A DNA stretch of 64,000 nt from Shinella sp. H4-D48 (GTDB lineage Bacteria > Pseudomonadota > Alphaproteobacteria > Rhizobiales > Rhizobiaceae), in assembly GCF_022637395.1 (NCBI RefSeq), contig NZ_CP093338.1:248001-312000 (forward strand). The letters are read 5' to 3'. A model generated the notes under the pieces. It saw only the letters and a list, made by a program, of their open reading frames with translations, had not been told where the DNA came from and ran no database searches. The position numbers and the translations under genes were made by a program. Positions within the stretch are counted from its first letter, which is position 1, and the number at the start of each line of letters is the position of its first letter. Positions 1 through 8,730 of the stretch are shown piece after piece.

Positions 1-1
1 A

Positions 2-664
2 ACACCCATCCCCTCCAATCAGTGGGGCGGTCTGCCGGTGACGCTGTTCGTCTGGGCGTTGTGCTTTGCCGCCGCCACGCCCATTGCCGTCCTTCTGGCG
101 CTGGCCCGCCGCTCGACCCTCGGAGGGCTGCGCACCTTTGCCGTCCTCTATATCGAACTCATGCGCGGCACGCCGATGGTCGCCATTCTCTATGTCGCCA
201 TGCTGATCCTGCCGATGGCGTTGCCGGACGGGCTTTCCATCGACAAGATGCTGCGTGCGATCATCATGGTGACGCTGTTCTGGGCCGCCTATATTGCCGA
301 GGTCATCCGCGCCGGCCTTCAGGCCGTGCCGAACGGACAGACGGAAGCAGCAACGGCGCTCGGGCTCGGATACTGGCGTATCCAGGGCCTCGTCATCCTG
401 CCGCAGGCCTTTCGTATCGTTATCCCAGGCATCGTGAACCTCGCCATCGGCTTCCTGCTGGCGACCTCGTTGCTCGCCGTCATCGGGATATTCGACCTCC
501 TGAATGCCGCCCGTGCCTCCGCTGCCGATCCGCAATGGCTGGGCTTCTACAACGAGGCATATATCGTCGTGGCCGTCATCTACTTCGTGATCTGCTTCGG
601 CGCCTCGCGCTATAGCCAATGGCTCGAGCGCCGGCTGGGAAATAGCGGGGCAGCGCCCGTATAG
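2..664 (+). CDS. Polar amino-acid ABC transporter permease (AapM/HisM type), 5' partial
   Basis: Inner-membrane permease of a polar or general L-amino-acid importer. The frame is open to the left edge, so the true start lies outside the window; the first visible residues (…NQWGGLPVTLF) already match the membrane entry segment of the family. Several hydrophobic segments follow. The cytoplasmic EAA loop that contacts the ATPase is visible as EAATALGLGYWRIQGLVILP. The C-terminal stretch YSQWLERRLG is typical of AapM-like proteins. No ATPase gene follows on this strand, although aap-type operons usually end with one, so the ATPase is either upstream or elsewhere. The next gene is convergent, about 40 bp away, and I see no obvious terminator hairpin between them. 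Family is certain; substrate is inferred only from the family. Confidence 0.93.
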   Translation, partial: TPIPSNQWGGLPVTLFVWALCFAAATPIAVLLALARRSTLGGLRTFAVLYIELMRGTPMVAILYVAMLILPMALPDGLSIDKMLRAIIMVTLFWAAYIAEVIRAGLQAVPNGQTEAATALGLGYWRIQGLVILPQAFRIVIPGIVNLAIGFLLATSLLAVIGIFDLLNAARASAADPQWLGFYNEAYIVVAVIYFVICFGASRYSQWLERRLGNSGAAPV

Positions 665-703
665 GCGCACCCCGCCGCACACAAATCAGTGAACGTTTGG
701 AAC

Positions 704-1480
704 TCAGGCACCGGACCCAAGATAGATGTGATGAAGGTCATCGCGCCGCGCGAGATCCTCCGCCTTTCCTTCCAGCGCCACCCGGCCACTTTCAAGAAAG
801 TAGGCGCGGGATGCGTGGGCGAGGGAAAGGGCGGCATTTTGCTCGGCGAGCAGGAAGGCCACCCCCTTCTCGCGATAGAGCCGGACGATGATCCTGAAGA
901 TCTCCTCGACGATGGTCGGCGCGAGCCCCATGGACGGCTCGTCCAGCAAAACAAGGTGCGGCTGCGTGAGGAGCGCGCGGCCGATCGCGAGCATCTGCTG
1001 CTCGCCACCGGAGGTGAGCCCGGCGAGAGTTCGTCTCTTGTCCTTCAGGCGCGGGAACCACGCATAGATGTCGTCGAGCTGGCGCACGAGTTCGCCCCGC
1101 GCCGGCTTGTGAAGGAACGCGCCGGACAGCAGGTTTTCCTCGACTGTCAGATGCGAAAACACCCGCCGCCCCTCAAGCACATGCACGATGCCGCGTTTCG
1201 CCAGCCGGTTTGCCGCCGTCCCCAAAATGTCCTGGCCGTCAAAGCGCACATGCCCTTGCCGCACGGTCGCCCTGTCGGCAGCTGCAAGCCCCGATATCGC
1301 CTTGAGCACCGTGCTCTTGCCGGCACCATTGGCGCCGAGCAGCGCGACGATCTCGCCCTGGCCGACGGTCAGCGAAACATCCGCGACCGCCAGGATTGCG
1401 CCGCCATAGACGACCTCTATGCCCGACACGTCCAGAAGACGACGGTCGGCAGCGACAGGCAGTTCAGGCTGAAGGGTCAT
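704..1480 (-). CDS. livF: Liv-type ABC transporter ATP-binding protein (LivF)
   Basis: One of two cytoplasmic ATPases of a branched-chain-amino-acid-type importer. Walker A is GANGAGKST, the signature is LTSGGEQQ and Walker B is LVLLDEPSMGL, all intact. The length (258 residues) is slightly above the LivF norm because of a short N-terminal extension. The start was chosen at MTLQPELP because GGAGAG lies just upstream; a longer open frame exists but its extension is a shadow of the binding-protein gene. It is the last gene of the seven-gene operon that begins with the monooxygenase. LivF-family ATPases work with LivG, LivH and LivM, all present here. The transported compound need not be an amino acid. 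Confidence 0.95.
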   Translation of the reverse strand: MTLQPELPVAADRRLLDVSGIEVVYGGAILAVADVSLTVGQGEIVALLGANGAGKSTVLKAISGLAAADRATVRQGHVRFDGQDILGTAANRLAKRGIVHVLEGRRVFSHLTVEENLLSGAFLHKPARGELVRQLDDIYAWFPRLKDKRRTLAGLTSGGEQQMLAIGRALLTQPHLVLLDEPSMGLAPTIVEEIFRIIVRLYREKGVAFLLAEQNAALSLAHASRAYFLESGRVALEGKAEDLARRDDLHHIYLGSGA

Positions 1481-1529
1481 TTTTCTCTCCTTATAAGGCC
1501 GGGGCGGCGACCGCCCCGGTCCTGATGGA

Positions 1530-2879
1530 TCAATTGGTGCCGACCTCGCGCGGCGTGATGCCGTGCTCCTTGGCATAGGCGGCGGACTTGGCGTCGATCA
1601 GCGGGCGCAATGCCTCGCGGTCGGCCTGAACCCAGTCGCTGACAAGGTTCCAGTTCTCGCCGGTCCACTGCTGGACACGCACGGCACCGCCACCCTCGTG
1701 GTCGGCAGGCGTCAGCTGGAGGTTCTGGACGAGACCGAGGAAACCGGCCTTATCGAGTGCTGCGTCGTCAAGCTTGAGGTGCTCCAACGCCCACTGGCCT
1801 TCTTCACCGGTGATTGGCCGGTTGCCGAATTTCGCCTGCGCCTGACGAACGATTTCGACCGATATCAGCGCATCAACGAGCCCGGAATTGTAGTACACGC
1901 TGCCGAAAGCCTTGGTATCGCGCAGGTCCGACTTGCCGGTATCGATGATGTGCTGCTTGAGGCGTTTGTGGATTTCGAAATCGGCGCCGGCTGGATAGGG
2001 CGTCAGCGCGAGATAGCCCTTTGCGGCGTCGCCGGCCGGAATGACGTCCTCTTCCGAGGATGCCCAGACATCGCCGATGATGCGGTCGGCCGGGAAGCCG
2101 AAGCGCTGCGCCGTCTTAATGGCGACCGGCGTGGAAACGCCCCAGGTGCGCAGGAAAACCCAGTCCGGCTTCTGCTCACGAACCTGGCGCCAGTGCGAAG
2201 ACTGCTCGCTGCCCGGATCCGGCACCGGAATCTGAATGTTCTCGAAACCGTACTTCTCGGCAAGCAGCGCCAGCGGATCGAGCGTTTCTCGGCCATAGGC
2301 GCTGTCATGGTAGACGGTGGCGATCTTCTTGCCCTTGAGCTTGTCAAAGCCGCCTTCCTTCTCGGCGATGTAGTTCACGACGGCCGAGGCCTCGCTGTAG
2401 AACGTCACCATAACGGGGAAGATATAGGGAAAGACGCGCCCATCGGTCGCTTCGGTGCGGCCATAGGCCAGCGTCACCAGCGGAATCTTGTCCTGCGCCG
2501 CACGGTCGGACAACGCATAGGCGGCCGGTGCGCCGTTGGGGAAATAGGCAGAGACCGGCGCGCCGTTCAGGCCGCGCTTGAAGCGTTCGTAGCATTCGAT
2601 GCCCTTTTCGGCCGTCCATTCCGTCTCGCATTCCTGCCAGACGATCGGCACGCCGTTGATGCCGCCCTCCACTTCATTGATGTAGCGATAATAGTCGATG
2701 CGCCCCGCCCATATCGATGCGCCGGAGGCCGCATAGGGACCGACGCGATAGCTGGCGATCGGGAAGAACTGCTTGTCGCTGTCCGGTCCCGGCGTCGTGT
2801 CGATTGCCTGTGCGGACCCCGCGAGCACCAGCACGGAAGCGGCTGCGACGATCGCGCCGCGCAAGAAAGTCTTGAACAT
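1530..2879 (-). CDS. Periplasmic ABC substrate-binding protein, Liv-type (second copy)
   Basis: Periplasmic receptor of the adjacent importer. It starts with a Sec signal peptide (MFKTFLRGAIVAAASVLVLA, cleavage near SAQA). The mature part has the type-1 periplasmic-binding fold signatures seen in its neighbour: YRYINEVEGG, KIATVYHDSAYGR, YGFENIQIPV and TAQRFGFPAD. The start was set at the second of two close ATGs because AGGAG sits seven bases before it, whereas the earlier ATG abuts the Shine-Dalgarno sequence. It is a clear paralogue of the binding protein encoded immediately before it in the operon; both end with AYAKE-x-GITPR. The substrate is unknown. Length (449 residues) is longer than classic LivJ, as in the family members used for aromatic or amide-like compounds; that last point is inference. 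Confidence 0.93.
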   Translation of the reverse strand: MFKTFLRGAIVAAASVLVLAGSAQAIDTTPGPDSDKQFFPIASYRVGPYAASGASIWAGRIDYYRYINEVEGGINGVPIVWQECETEWTAEKGIECYERFKRGLNGAPVSAYFPNGAPAAYALSDRAAQDKIPLVTLAYGRTEATDGRVFPYIFPVMVTFYSEASAVVNYIAEKEGGFDKLKGKKIATVYHDSAYGRETLDPLALLAEKYGFENIQIPVPDPGSEQSSHWRQVREQKPDWVFLRTWGVSTPVAIKTAQRFGFPADRIIGDVWASSEEDVIPAGDAAKGYLALTPYPAGADFEIHKRLKQHIIDTGKSDLRDTKAFGSVYYNSGLVDALISVEIVRQAQAKFGNRPITGEEGQWALEHLKLDDAALDKAGFLGLVQNLQLTPADHEGGGAVRVQQWTGENWNLVSDWVQADREALRPLIDAKSAAYAKEHGITPREVGTN

Positions 2880-2934
2880 ACCCATCTCCTGTTGGGGGGT
2901 CGAGACGTGGCACCCGCCACGCCCCGCCATGGAA

Positions 2935-4263
2935 TCAATTGGTTTCGGTTTCCGGCGTGCGCGGCGTGATGCCGTTTTCCTTGGCGTAGGCCGCAGCGCC
3001 CTCCTTGATCAGCGGATTGAGGAGTTCGTGGTCAGCCTTGATCCAGTCGGTCTGGAGAACCCACTTCTCGCCGTCCCAGCTCTGGATGCGGGCCGCGCCG
3101 CCGCCCTCGTGATCGGTGGGCGTGATCCTGATCTGCTGGAGAAGCCCCTTGAAGCCGATTTCCTCAAGGCGCTTGTCATCGATGGTCAGATGTTCGAAGG
3201 CCCAGCGGCCCTCCTCGCCGTTCAGCGGGCGCGCGCCGAAATGCTTGTAACCGGTGCGCAGTGCCTCCACGGCGAGCGCCGCATTGACGAGGCCGATATT
3301 GTAGTTGACGGCACCAAACAGCTTCTGGTCCCGCAGGTCGGACTTGCCCTTGTCGAGGATTTCGGCCTTGAGACGCTTGTGGATCTCGAAATCCGTTCCG
3401 CCCGGATAGGGCGCGAGCGCGGAATAGCCGATGGCCGCCGTGCCCGCGGGAATGACATCGGATTCGGAGCCGGCCCAGACATCGCCGATGATATGATCGG
3501 CCGGGAAGCCGAAGCGCTGTGCCGTCTTCAGCGCAACGACCGTCGAGACGCCCCAGGTACGCAGGAAAAGCCAGTCCGGCTTCTGCTCGCGGATCTGGCG
3601 CCACTGCGGCGACTGCTCGTTGCCCGGATCGGCAACGGGAATCTGGATGTTCTCGAAGCCGTACTTCCTGCCAAGCGCGTCAACGGCCGGCTGGCTGGCG
3701 CGACCATAGGCGCTGTCATGATAGACGGTCGCGATTTTCAGGCCCTTGAGCTTGTCGAAGCCGCCGACCTTCTCGGCGATATAATTGATCCCCGTCGAGG
3801 CCTGGCTGTAATAGCTGAAAAGCAGAGGGAAGGCGTAGGGGAAGACCGTGCCGTCGACCGTCTCCGTCTTGCCGCCGGCCGGATCGATCAGCGGAATCTT
3901 GTCGGCCGCCGCCTTTTCGAGCAGCGCATAGGTCGCCGGCGTGCCGTGCGTGAAAAAAAAGGCGAGCGGCGAACCGTCCTTGCCGGCCTTCACGCGCTCA
4001 TAGACCTCGACGGTACGGTCCGGGCTCCACTCTGTCTCGAATTCCTCGTAATTGAGCTTCACGCCCTCGACGCCGCCTTCAACCTCGTTGATGTAGCGGA
4101 AATAATCCCGCTCCCCGCCCCACCAGAGTTCGCCCGAAGAGGCATAGGCGCCGACGCGATAGGTCGGCAGCGGGATGTACTGGCTTACTTCCTCGGCGCA
4201 GGCCGGGGCGAAGCTGGAGAGAAGCGTGCCGGCTAGGAAAGCGGCGACAAGCAGACGTTTCAT
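2935..4263 (-). CDS. Periplasmic ABC substrate-binding protein, Liv-type (first copy)
   Basis: Periplasmic binding protein of 442 residues with a signal peptide MKRLLVAAFLAGTLLSSFAP ending near ACA. It shares long blocks with the downstream copy, including NYIAEK-x-GGFDKLKG, the HDSAYGR motif and LRTWGVST, so the two come from a tandem duplication. They differ most around residues 90-140, where the ligand pocket is likely to be, which fits two related but distinct ligands. An 8-base homopolymer (eight T on the coding strand) encodes part of a Phe run near residue 100 and could be prone to slippage; the frame is intact here. It sits between the permease livM and the second binding protein. Confidence 0.93.
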   Translation of the reverse strand: MKRLLVAAFLAGTLLSSFAPACAEEVSQYIPLPTYRVGAYASSGELWWGGERDYFRYINEVEGGVEGVKLNYEEFETEWSPDRTVEVYERVKAGKDGSPLAFFFTHGTPATYALLEKAAADKIPLIDPAGGKTETVDGTVFPYAFPLLFSYYSQASTGINYIAEKVGGFDKLKGLKIATVYHDSAYGRASQPAVDALGRKYGFENIQIPVADPGNEQSPQWRQIREQKPDWLFLRTWGVSTVVALKTAQRFGFPADHIIGDVWAGSESDVIPAGTAAIGYSALAPYPGGTDFEIHKRLKAEILDKGKSDLRDQKLFGAVNYNIGLVNAALAVEALRTGYKHFGARPLNGEEGRWAFEHLTIDDKRLEEIGFKGLLQQIRITPTDHEGGGAARIQSWDGEKWVLQTDWIKADHELLNPLIKEGAAAYAKENGITPRTPETETN

Positions 4264-4280
4264 GGTTCAACTCCTGGGTT

Positions 4281-5333
4281 TCAAGATGGAAAGAGACGGC
4301 GGCGCGTGCCCTGCGCACGCCGCAAACCGAGCAGACGCGCCAACCCTTCCGGCTCCTTGATCAGGAACCAGATGATGAGGAGGCCGAAGATGGCTTTCTG
4401 GATGTTCTGAAGCAGGCCGGCATCGACATGGCCGCTGAAGACGTGCTGGAACAGCCAGTCGAGCGCGAGCGGCAGAAGGCTGACGAAGGCCGCGCCGAAA
4501 TAGGCGCCACGAATGGTGCCGAGACCGCCGATGATGATGATGAACAGTATCTGGTAGGAGCGCGTGAGGCCGAAGCTCTGAACGCTGGCCGATCCGAGAT
4601 AGGCAAAGGCCCAAAGCGCGCCGGCAATGCCGAGAATGAAGCTCGAGACGGCAAAAGCCTGCAGTTTTGCGCGGAAGACCGGGACGCCGATGACTGCGGC
4701 CGCCGTATCCATGTCACGGATCGCCATCCAGTTCCGCCCCGTCTGGCCGCGGATCAGGTTGAAGGAGAAGAGCGTCAGGAGCGCGACGATGCCGAGCGTC
4801 AGGTAGTAGCGCCCATGCGGTCCGTTGGCATCCAATCCGAAAAAGGACAGGCCGCGCGACAACGCAATGGTGGCGGACGAGTTACCGTTGTAGAACCATG
4901 GAAACTTCAGGAACAGCCACTCGAAGAAGAACTGGGCGGCCAGTGTGCTGACGATCAGGTAGAAGCCCTTGATGCGCGTCGATGGAATGCCGAAGAAAAG
5001 CCCGACAGCACCCGCAATGAGACCCGCCACGATCAGCGCCAGCGGCAACGGCAGATCGGGAACACGCAGCTGAAGCGAGAAGGTCGCGTAGGCGCCGACC
5101 ATCATGAACGCGCCGGCGCCAAGGGAAAGTTGGCCAGCGTAGCCGGTCAGGAGATTGAGGCCGAGGCCAGCGAGGGACAGGATCAGGAACGGCACGATGA
5201 TCGCGTTGATCCAGTATTCCGAAGCGAGGAAAGGGGCGGCAAGAAGCACCGCTATTGCAGCCGCAACACCAAGCGCCTTGAGGCCGATGGAATCCACGGG
5301 TTCGGCAGCGGCGGGCAGGTTGATCTCGGACAT
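4281..5333 (-). CDS. livM: Liv-type ABC transporter permease (LivM)
   Basis: Inner-membrane permease of 350 residues with about eight to ten hydrophobic segments. Family landmarks are NLLTGYAGQLSLGAGAFMMVGAYA near residue 60-85 and GGLGTIRGAYFGAAFVSLLP near residue 270, both typical of LivM. The cytoplasmic N-terminus is short. It follows livH by three bases and precedes the first binding-protein gene, so the proteins are almost certainly co-translated. It forms a heterodimeric channel with LivH and is driven by LivG/LivF. Function is assigned from the family; the substrate is not readable from the sequence. Confidence 0.95.
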   Translation of the reverse strand: MSEINLPAAAEPVDSIGLKALGVAAAIAVLLAAPFLASEYWINAIIVPFLILSLAGLGLNLLTGYAGQLSLGAGAFMMVGAYATFSLQLRVPDLPLPLALIVAGLIAGAVGLFFGIPSTRIKGFYLIVSTLAAQFFFEWLFLKFPWFYNGNSSATIALSRGLSFFGLDANGPHGRYYLTLGIVALLTLFSFNLIRGQTGRNWMAIRDMDTAAAVIGVPVFRAKLQAFAVSSFILGIAGALWAFAYLGSASVQSFGLTRSYQILFIIIIGGLGTIRGAYFGAAFVSLLPLALDWLFQHVFSGHVDAGLLQNIQKAIFGLLIIWFLIKEPEGLARLLGLRRAQGTRRRLFPS

Positions 5334-5336
5334 GAC

Positions 5337-6218
5337 TCAGACCCTCTCGATCTGTCGTTCGCCGAACAGGCCGGCCGGGCGGATGAAAAGGAAGACGAGC
5401 GCCAGCACATATGCGAACCAGGGCGTGATGCCGCCGCCGAGATAGGGGCCGATATAGGTTTCGGCCAGGCTCTCGCCGGCGCCCACGATCAGCCCGCCAA
5501 CGATGGCGCCGGGGATCGACGTGAAACCGCCGATGATGAGGACCGGCAACGCCTTCAACACCACGAGCGACAGCGAGAACTGCACCCCCTGGCGCGCGCC
5601 CCAAAGCAGGCCGGCGACAAGGCCGACCAGCCCGGCGACCGCCCAGACGATCTGCCAGATGCGGTTGATATCGATACCGAGCGAAAGGGCCGCGCGCGTA
5701 TCATCCGCCACGCCCCGCAGCTGGATACCGATACGCGTGCGATTGAAGAGCAGTGACAGGACGACGACGATTGCAAGCGCCACGGCGGCGGCAATGAGAT
5801 CGAACTGGCTGATCATGATATCGCCAAGGAAGATGGGCAGATCATCGATGCCAAGGTTCAGGGCGCGCACCTGCGATCCCATGATGCCCTGCGCCACGCC
5901 CTCCACGACATAGGAGAGGCCGAGCGTGGCCATGAAGAGCGTCATGGGGCTGCGATTGGTCAGCGGGCGCAACAACAGCTTTTCGATGGCGATGGCTGTG
6001 AGGATCAAGAGGGCAATCGTCAAGGCAATCGCGCCGAGCGCCGGCACGCCTTGGTCGGTGAGCGTGACGAAAGTGAGCGCGCCGAACAACAACAGAGAGC
6101 CCTGGGCGTAGTTGAAGACGCCCGACGCCTTGTAGATCAGCACGAAGCCGATCGCGACGAGGGAGTACATCGTGCCGGCGAGCAGGCCGCCGATCAGGGT
6201 TTCCAGGAACATGTTCAT
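5337..6218 (-). CDS. livH: Liv-type ABC transporter permease (LivH)
   Basis: Inner-membrane permease of 293 residues, the usual LivH length. It has multiple hydrophobic helices and the LivH landmarks GLLAGTMYSLVAIGFVLIYK at the N-terminus, NYAQGSLLLFGA soon after, and GGFTSIPGAIVGGLIVGAGE near residue 230. Its start codon overlaps the stop of livG by four bases (ATGA), indicating translational coupling. It pairs with LivM to form the membrane channel of the importer. Confidence 0.96.
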   Translation of the reverse strand: MNMFLETLIGGLLAGTMYSLVAIGFVLIYKASGVFNYAQGSLLLFGALTFVTLTDQGVPALGAIALTIALLILTAIAIEKLLLRPLTNRSPMTLFMATLGLSYVVEGVAQGIMGSQVRALNLGIDDLPIFLGDIMISQFDLIAAAVALAIVVVLSLLFNRTRIGIQLRGVADDTRAALSLGIDINRIWQIVWAVAGLVGLVAGLLWGARQGVQFSLSLVVLKALPVLIIGGFTSIPGAIVGGLIVGAGESLAETYIGPYLGGGITPWFAYVLALVFLFIRPAGLFGERQIERV

Positions 6219-7009
6219 GCCGCGGCCTCCGCATGTTGCGCACCCAGATAGGCGGCGATGACATCCGGGTTGTCGCGGATGGTTTCCGGCGGGCCGTCGG
6301 CCAGCTTGCGTCCGTAGTCGAGTACGACGACGTGGTGGGCGAGTTTCAACACGATGCCGATGTCGTGCTCGATGAGGACGATGGTGAGGTCGAGTTCCCT
6401 GTTGAGCCGTGCGATAACGGCCGCGATCTCCTGCTTTTCGTTGGCGTTCATTCCCGCCAGCGGTTCGTCCAGCAGGAGCAGGCGCGGCTTCGCGACAATG
6501 GCGCGGGCGATCTCGACCTTCTTCTGCACGCCATAGGGCAAGGTGCCGACAACGGTTTCGGCATGTTTTTCGAGGTCGAACAGCTTGAGCACATCCAGCG
6601 CCCGCGCACGAAACGCATTCTCCTGCGAGAGTGCCCGCGGCAATCGGAATGCCTCCTCGAACAGCGTCACACGGGATTTGCGGGACAAGCCGGCAATGAC
6701 ATTGTCCAGTACGCTCATGCCGGAAAACAGCGCATTGTTCTGGAAACCCCGACCGATTCCGCGCCGCGCGGCCTCGAGCGCTTGCATGCGCCGGAAGTGC
6801 TCGCCCTCAAAGACGATTTCACCGGAATCCGGAATATAGACGCCGTTCAGGATATTCAGGAGAGAGCTCTTTCCGGCGCCGTTCGGGCCGATCAGAGCGC
6901 AGATTTCACGACGCTCGACCTGAAACGAGAGCTCCGAGATCGCTTTGACGCCCTTGAAGGAAAGCGAAACATTTCTGACTTCCAGGGCGGGACCGGCTGA
7001 TGTGGCCAT
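6215..7009 (-). CDS. livG: Liv-type ABC transporter ATP-binding protein (LivG)
   Basis: Second cytoplasmic ATPase of the importer (264 residues). Walker A is GPNGAGKSS, the signature is LPYGVQKKVEIARA (GVQ where many families have GGQ, which is common in LivG) and Walker B is LLLLDEPLAGMN, followed by the H-loop IEHDIG. The start at MATSAG was chosen because a GAGGAG sequence precedes it; the frame is open upstream without family-like sequence. About 125 bp separate it from the monooxygenase gene, where I see no gene and no convincing terminator, so a single transcript is likely. Confidence 0.96.
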   Translation of the reverse strand: MATSAGPALEVRNVSLSFKGVKAISELSFQVERREICALIGPNGAGKSSLLNILNGVYIPDSGEIVFEGEHFRRMQALEAARRGIGRGFQNNALFSGMSVLDNVIAGLSRKSRVTLFEEAFRLPRALSQENAFRARALDVLKLFDLEKHAETVVGTLPYGVQKKVEIARAIVAKPRLLLLDEPLAGMNANEKQEIAAVIARLNRELDLTIVLIEHDIGIVLKLAHHVVVLDYGRKLADGPPETIRDNPDVIAAYLGAQHAEAAA

Positions 7010-7134
7010 CGGATCATTCTCCTCATTTCGTCCTGACGCACACACGGCCGCGCTCGCCCGCATCGGTAACGGGGCGTCCGGTCTGTGTGCTGGGAATGGT
7101 TGGCGGTTTCAGCCGCGGTTGAACTAGGCCGGCA

Positions 7135-8541
7135 TCATGCAGCCTCGCCGGCGGCGGCATTCGCCTCCTCGCGCTTGACCCGTTCGATATCGCGGAAGCG
7201 ATGGGCCGGGTGGCTTTCAGGAAGATACGGGCCATCGCCGAAGAGTTTTTCGCGAAGCGTGCCGTCGCGGTAGCCCGTGGCATAGACACCGCGCTTCTGG
7301 AGTTCCGGCACGAGATAACCGATCACGTCGGCAAAGGTCTCATGCGCAAGGGCATAGGCCAGGTTGAAGCCGTCGATATCGGTCTCTTCCACCCATTCCT
7401 GCAACAGGTCGGCTACCGTGGCGGCGGACCCGACAAACAGCGGCCCAAGCCCACCGATGCCACCCCATTTTGCCAGTTCCTCGATCGTCCAGACCTTGTC
7501 GCCTTCCGCCAGGTGCTCGACGGCGGAGATGATGGCGTTCGTCTTGACCTTCTTGACCGTGTCGGCGGGCTTGTAATGACCGAAGTCGATGCCCGTCCAG
7601 CCGGACATCAACACAAGGGCACCGTCATACGAAGCATATTTCACATATTCCTCGTATTTCGCCCGTGCTTTGGCATCGGTTTCATCGACGATGATCGTCG
7701 CCATTGCATAGATGAGGACCTTCTTCGGATCCCGGCCCTGCGCGCCGGCGCGCTGGCGGATGTCAGACACATAGGCCCGCGTCGCATCCTTGAGCGGTGT
7801 CGAAATGAAGACGCATTCCGCATGGCCTGCCGCAAACTGCTTGCCCGCGCCCGATGCGCCGGCCTGGAAAAGCACCGGCGTGCGCTGTGGCGAGGGCTCA
7901 CTCAGGTGATAACCCGGAACCTCGAAATACTTGCCCTTGTGGCCGATCTCGTGAATCTTCGAAGGGTCGGCGAAGATGCCGCGCTCCTTGTCCCTGACAA
8001 CAGCGCCCTCTTCCCAGCTGCCCTCGAGGAGCTTGTAGAGCACCTCGACATATTCGCTCGCCACATCATAGCGGTTGTCATGGGAGCGAAGCCCGCCCTG
8101 CCCGACATTTTTGGCACCGCTCTCGAGGTAGGAGGTCACGATGTTCCAGCCGACACGACCCTTGGTGTGGTGGTCTGCCGTCGAAAGGCGCCGCGCGAAT
8201 GTGTAGGGGTGTTCGAAAGAGGTGGAGGCGGTAATGCCAATCCCGAGATGCTTGGTCGCCTGGGCGATGGGGTTGGCCAGTTGCAGCGGATCGTTGACGG
8301 GAATCTGCACGCCCTGGAGCAGGGCGTTGTCCAGATTGCCCTTGTAGACATCATAATAGCCGACGACATCAGCGACGAAGACGGATTCGAAGAACCCCGT
8401 TTCAAGAAGCTTCGCAAGGTCCGTCCAGTAGTCGAGATCCTTGTACTCCCAGGAACGGTCGCGCGGATGACGCCACAGGCCGGGAGACTGGTGTCCCACG
8501 CAATTCATCTCGAAGGCATTGAACCGTATTGTTTTGCTCAT
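7135..8541 (-). CDS. LLM-class flavin-dependent monooxygenase (NtaA/SnaA/DszA family)
   Basis: Cytoplasmic FMNH2-dependent oxygenase of 468 residues. It belongs to the bacterial-luciferase-like group that includes nitrilotriacetate monooxygenase component A and DszA. Landmarks are MNCVGHQSPGLWRHPRDRS at the N-terminus, LANPIAQATKHLGIG and STSFEHPYTFARR, TKGRVGWNIVTSYLESGAKN near residue 130-155, and SPQRTPVLFQAGASGAG near residue 220-235. Members oxidise C-N, C-S or ring bonds and need a separate flavin reductase; none is encoded nearby. It is the first gene of the operon with a full Liv-type importer, so the natural reading is uptake followed by oxidation of the same compound. The substrate is unknown. 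Confidence 0.94.
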   Translation of the reverse strand: MSKTIRFNAFEMNCVGHQSPGLWRHPRDRSWEYKDLDYWTDLAKLLETGFFESVFVADVVGYYDVYKGNLDNALLQGVQIPVNDPLQLANPIAQATKHLGIGITASTSFEHPYTFARRLSTADHHTKGRVGWNIVTSYLESGAKNVGQGGLRSHDNRYDVASEYVEVLYKLLEGSWEEGAVVRDKERGIFADPSKIHEIGHKGKYFEVPGYHLSEPSPQRTPVLFQAGASGAGKQFAAGHAECVFISTPLKDATRAYVSDIRQRAGAQGRDPKKVLIYAMATIIVDETDAKARAKYEEYVKYASYDGALVLMSGWTGIDFGHYKPADTVKKVKTNAIISAVEHLAEGDKVWTIEELAKWGGIGGLGPLFVGSAATVADLLQEWVEETDIDGFNLAYALAHETFADVIGYLVPELQKRGVYATGYRDGTLREKLFGDGPYLPESHPAHRFRDIERVKREEANAAAGEAA

Positions 8542-8600
8542 GAAGGCTCATCCGTTTGACTGGACGAGACATTATGATCCCAAAACGATGCCGGACAGGC

Positions 8601-8621
8601 ATTCTATATTTTTTATAGAAT
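8601..8621. promoter_or_regulatory. Perfect inverted repeat upstream of the monooxygenase-importer operon
   Basis: Two 8-bp arms, ATTCTATA and TATAGAAT, are perfectly complementary and separated by five T. The site lies about 60 bp upstream of the monooxygenase start in a locally AT-rich stretch. Geometry and position suit a dimeric transcription factor such as a GntR- or TetR-type repressor or a LysR-type activator. No regulator gene is adjacent. The binding protein is therefore unknown and the role is inferred. Confidence 0.6.
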
Positions 8622-8654
8622 TTATCTTGAAACAAATTTCCGCTGCGCTTCAGG

Positions 8655-8692
8655 CTCAGAGTGTCGGCCTTTTACCAAGCCGACACCCTGAG
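8655..8692 (-). terminator. Stem-loop downstream of ribB, possible terminator
   Basis: Arms CTCAGAGTGTCGGC and GCCGACACCCTGAG pair over 14 positions with one mismatch around a 10-base loop. The hairpin starts about 40 bp after the ribB stop codon. There is no T-run after it on the ribB strand, so it could be a weak terminator, an RNA-stabilising end, or a transcription-factor site. Confidence 0.4.
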
Positions 8693-8730
8693 TTCAAAGC
8701 CCTTCGTCGTTGACTTAGCCAGAGACCCGA

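Noticed and set aside
1530-4263. The two binding-protein genes as one gene split by a frameshift
   Set aside because: Both are full length with their own signal peptides and similar complete C-termini, so they are tandem paralogues.
1563-8559. Long open frames on the plus strand opposite the binding-protein, permease and monooxygenase genes
   Set aside because: They are antisense shadows typical of GC-rich DNA: no recognisable domains, and the opposite strand carries clear families with good start signals.
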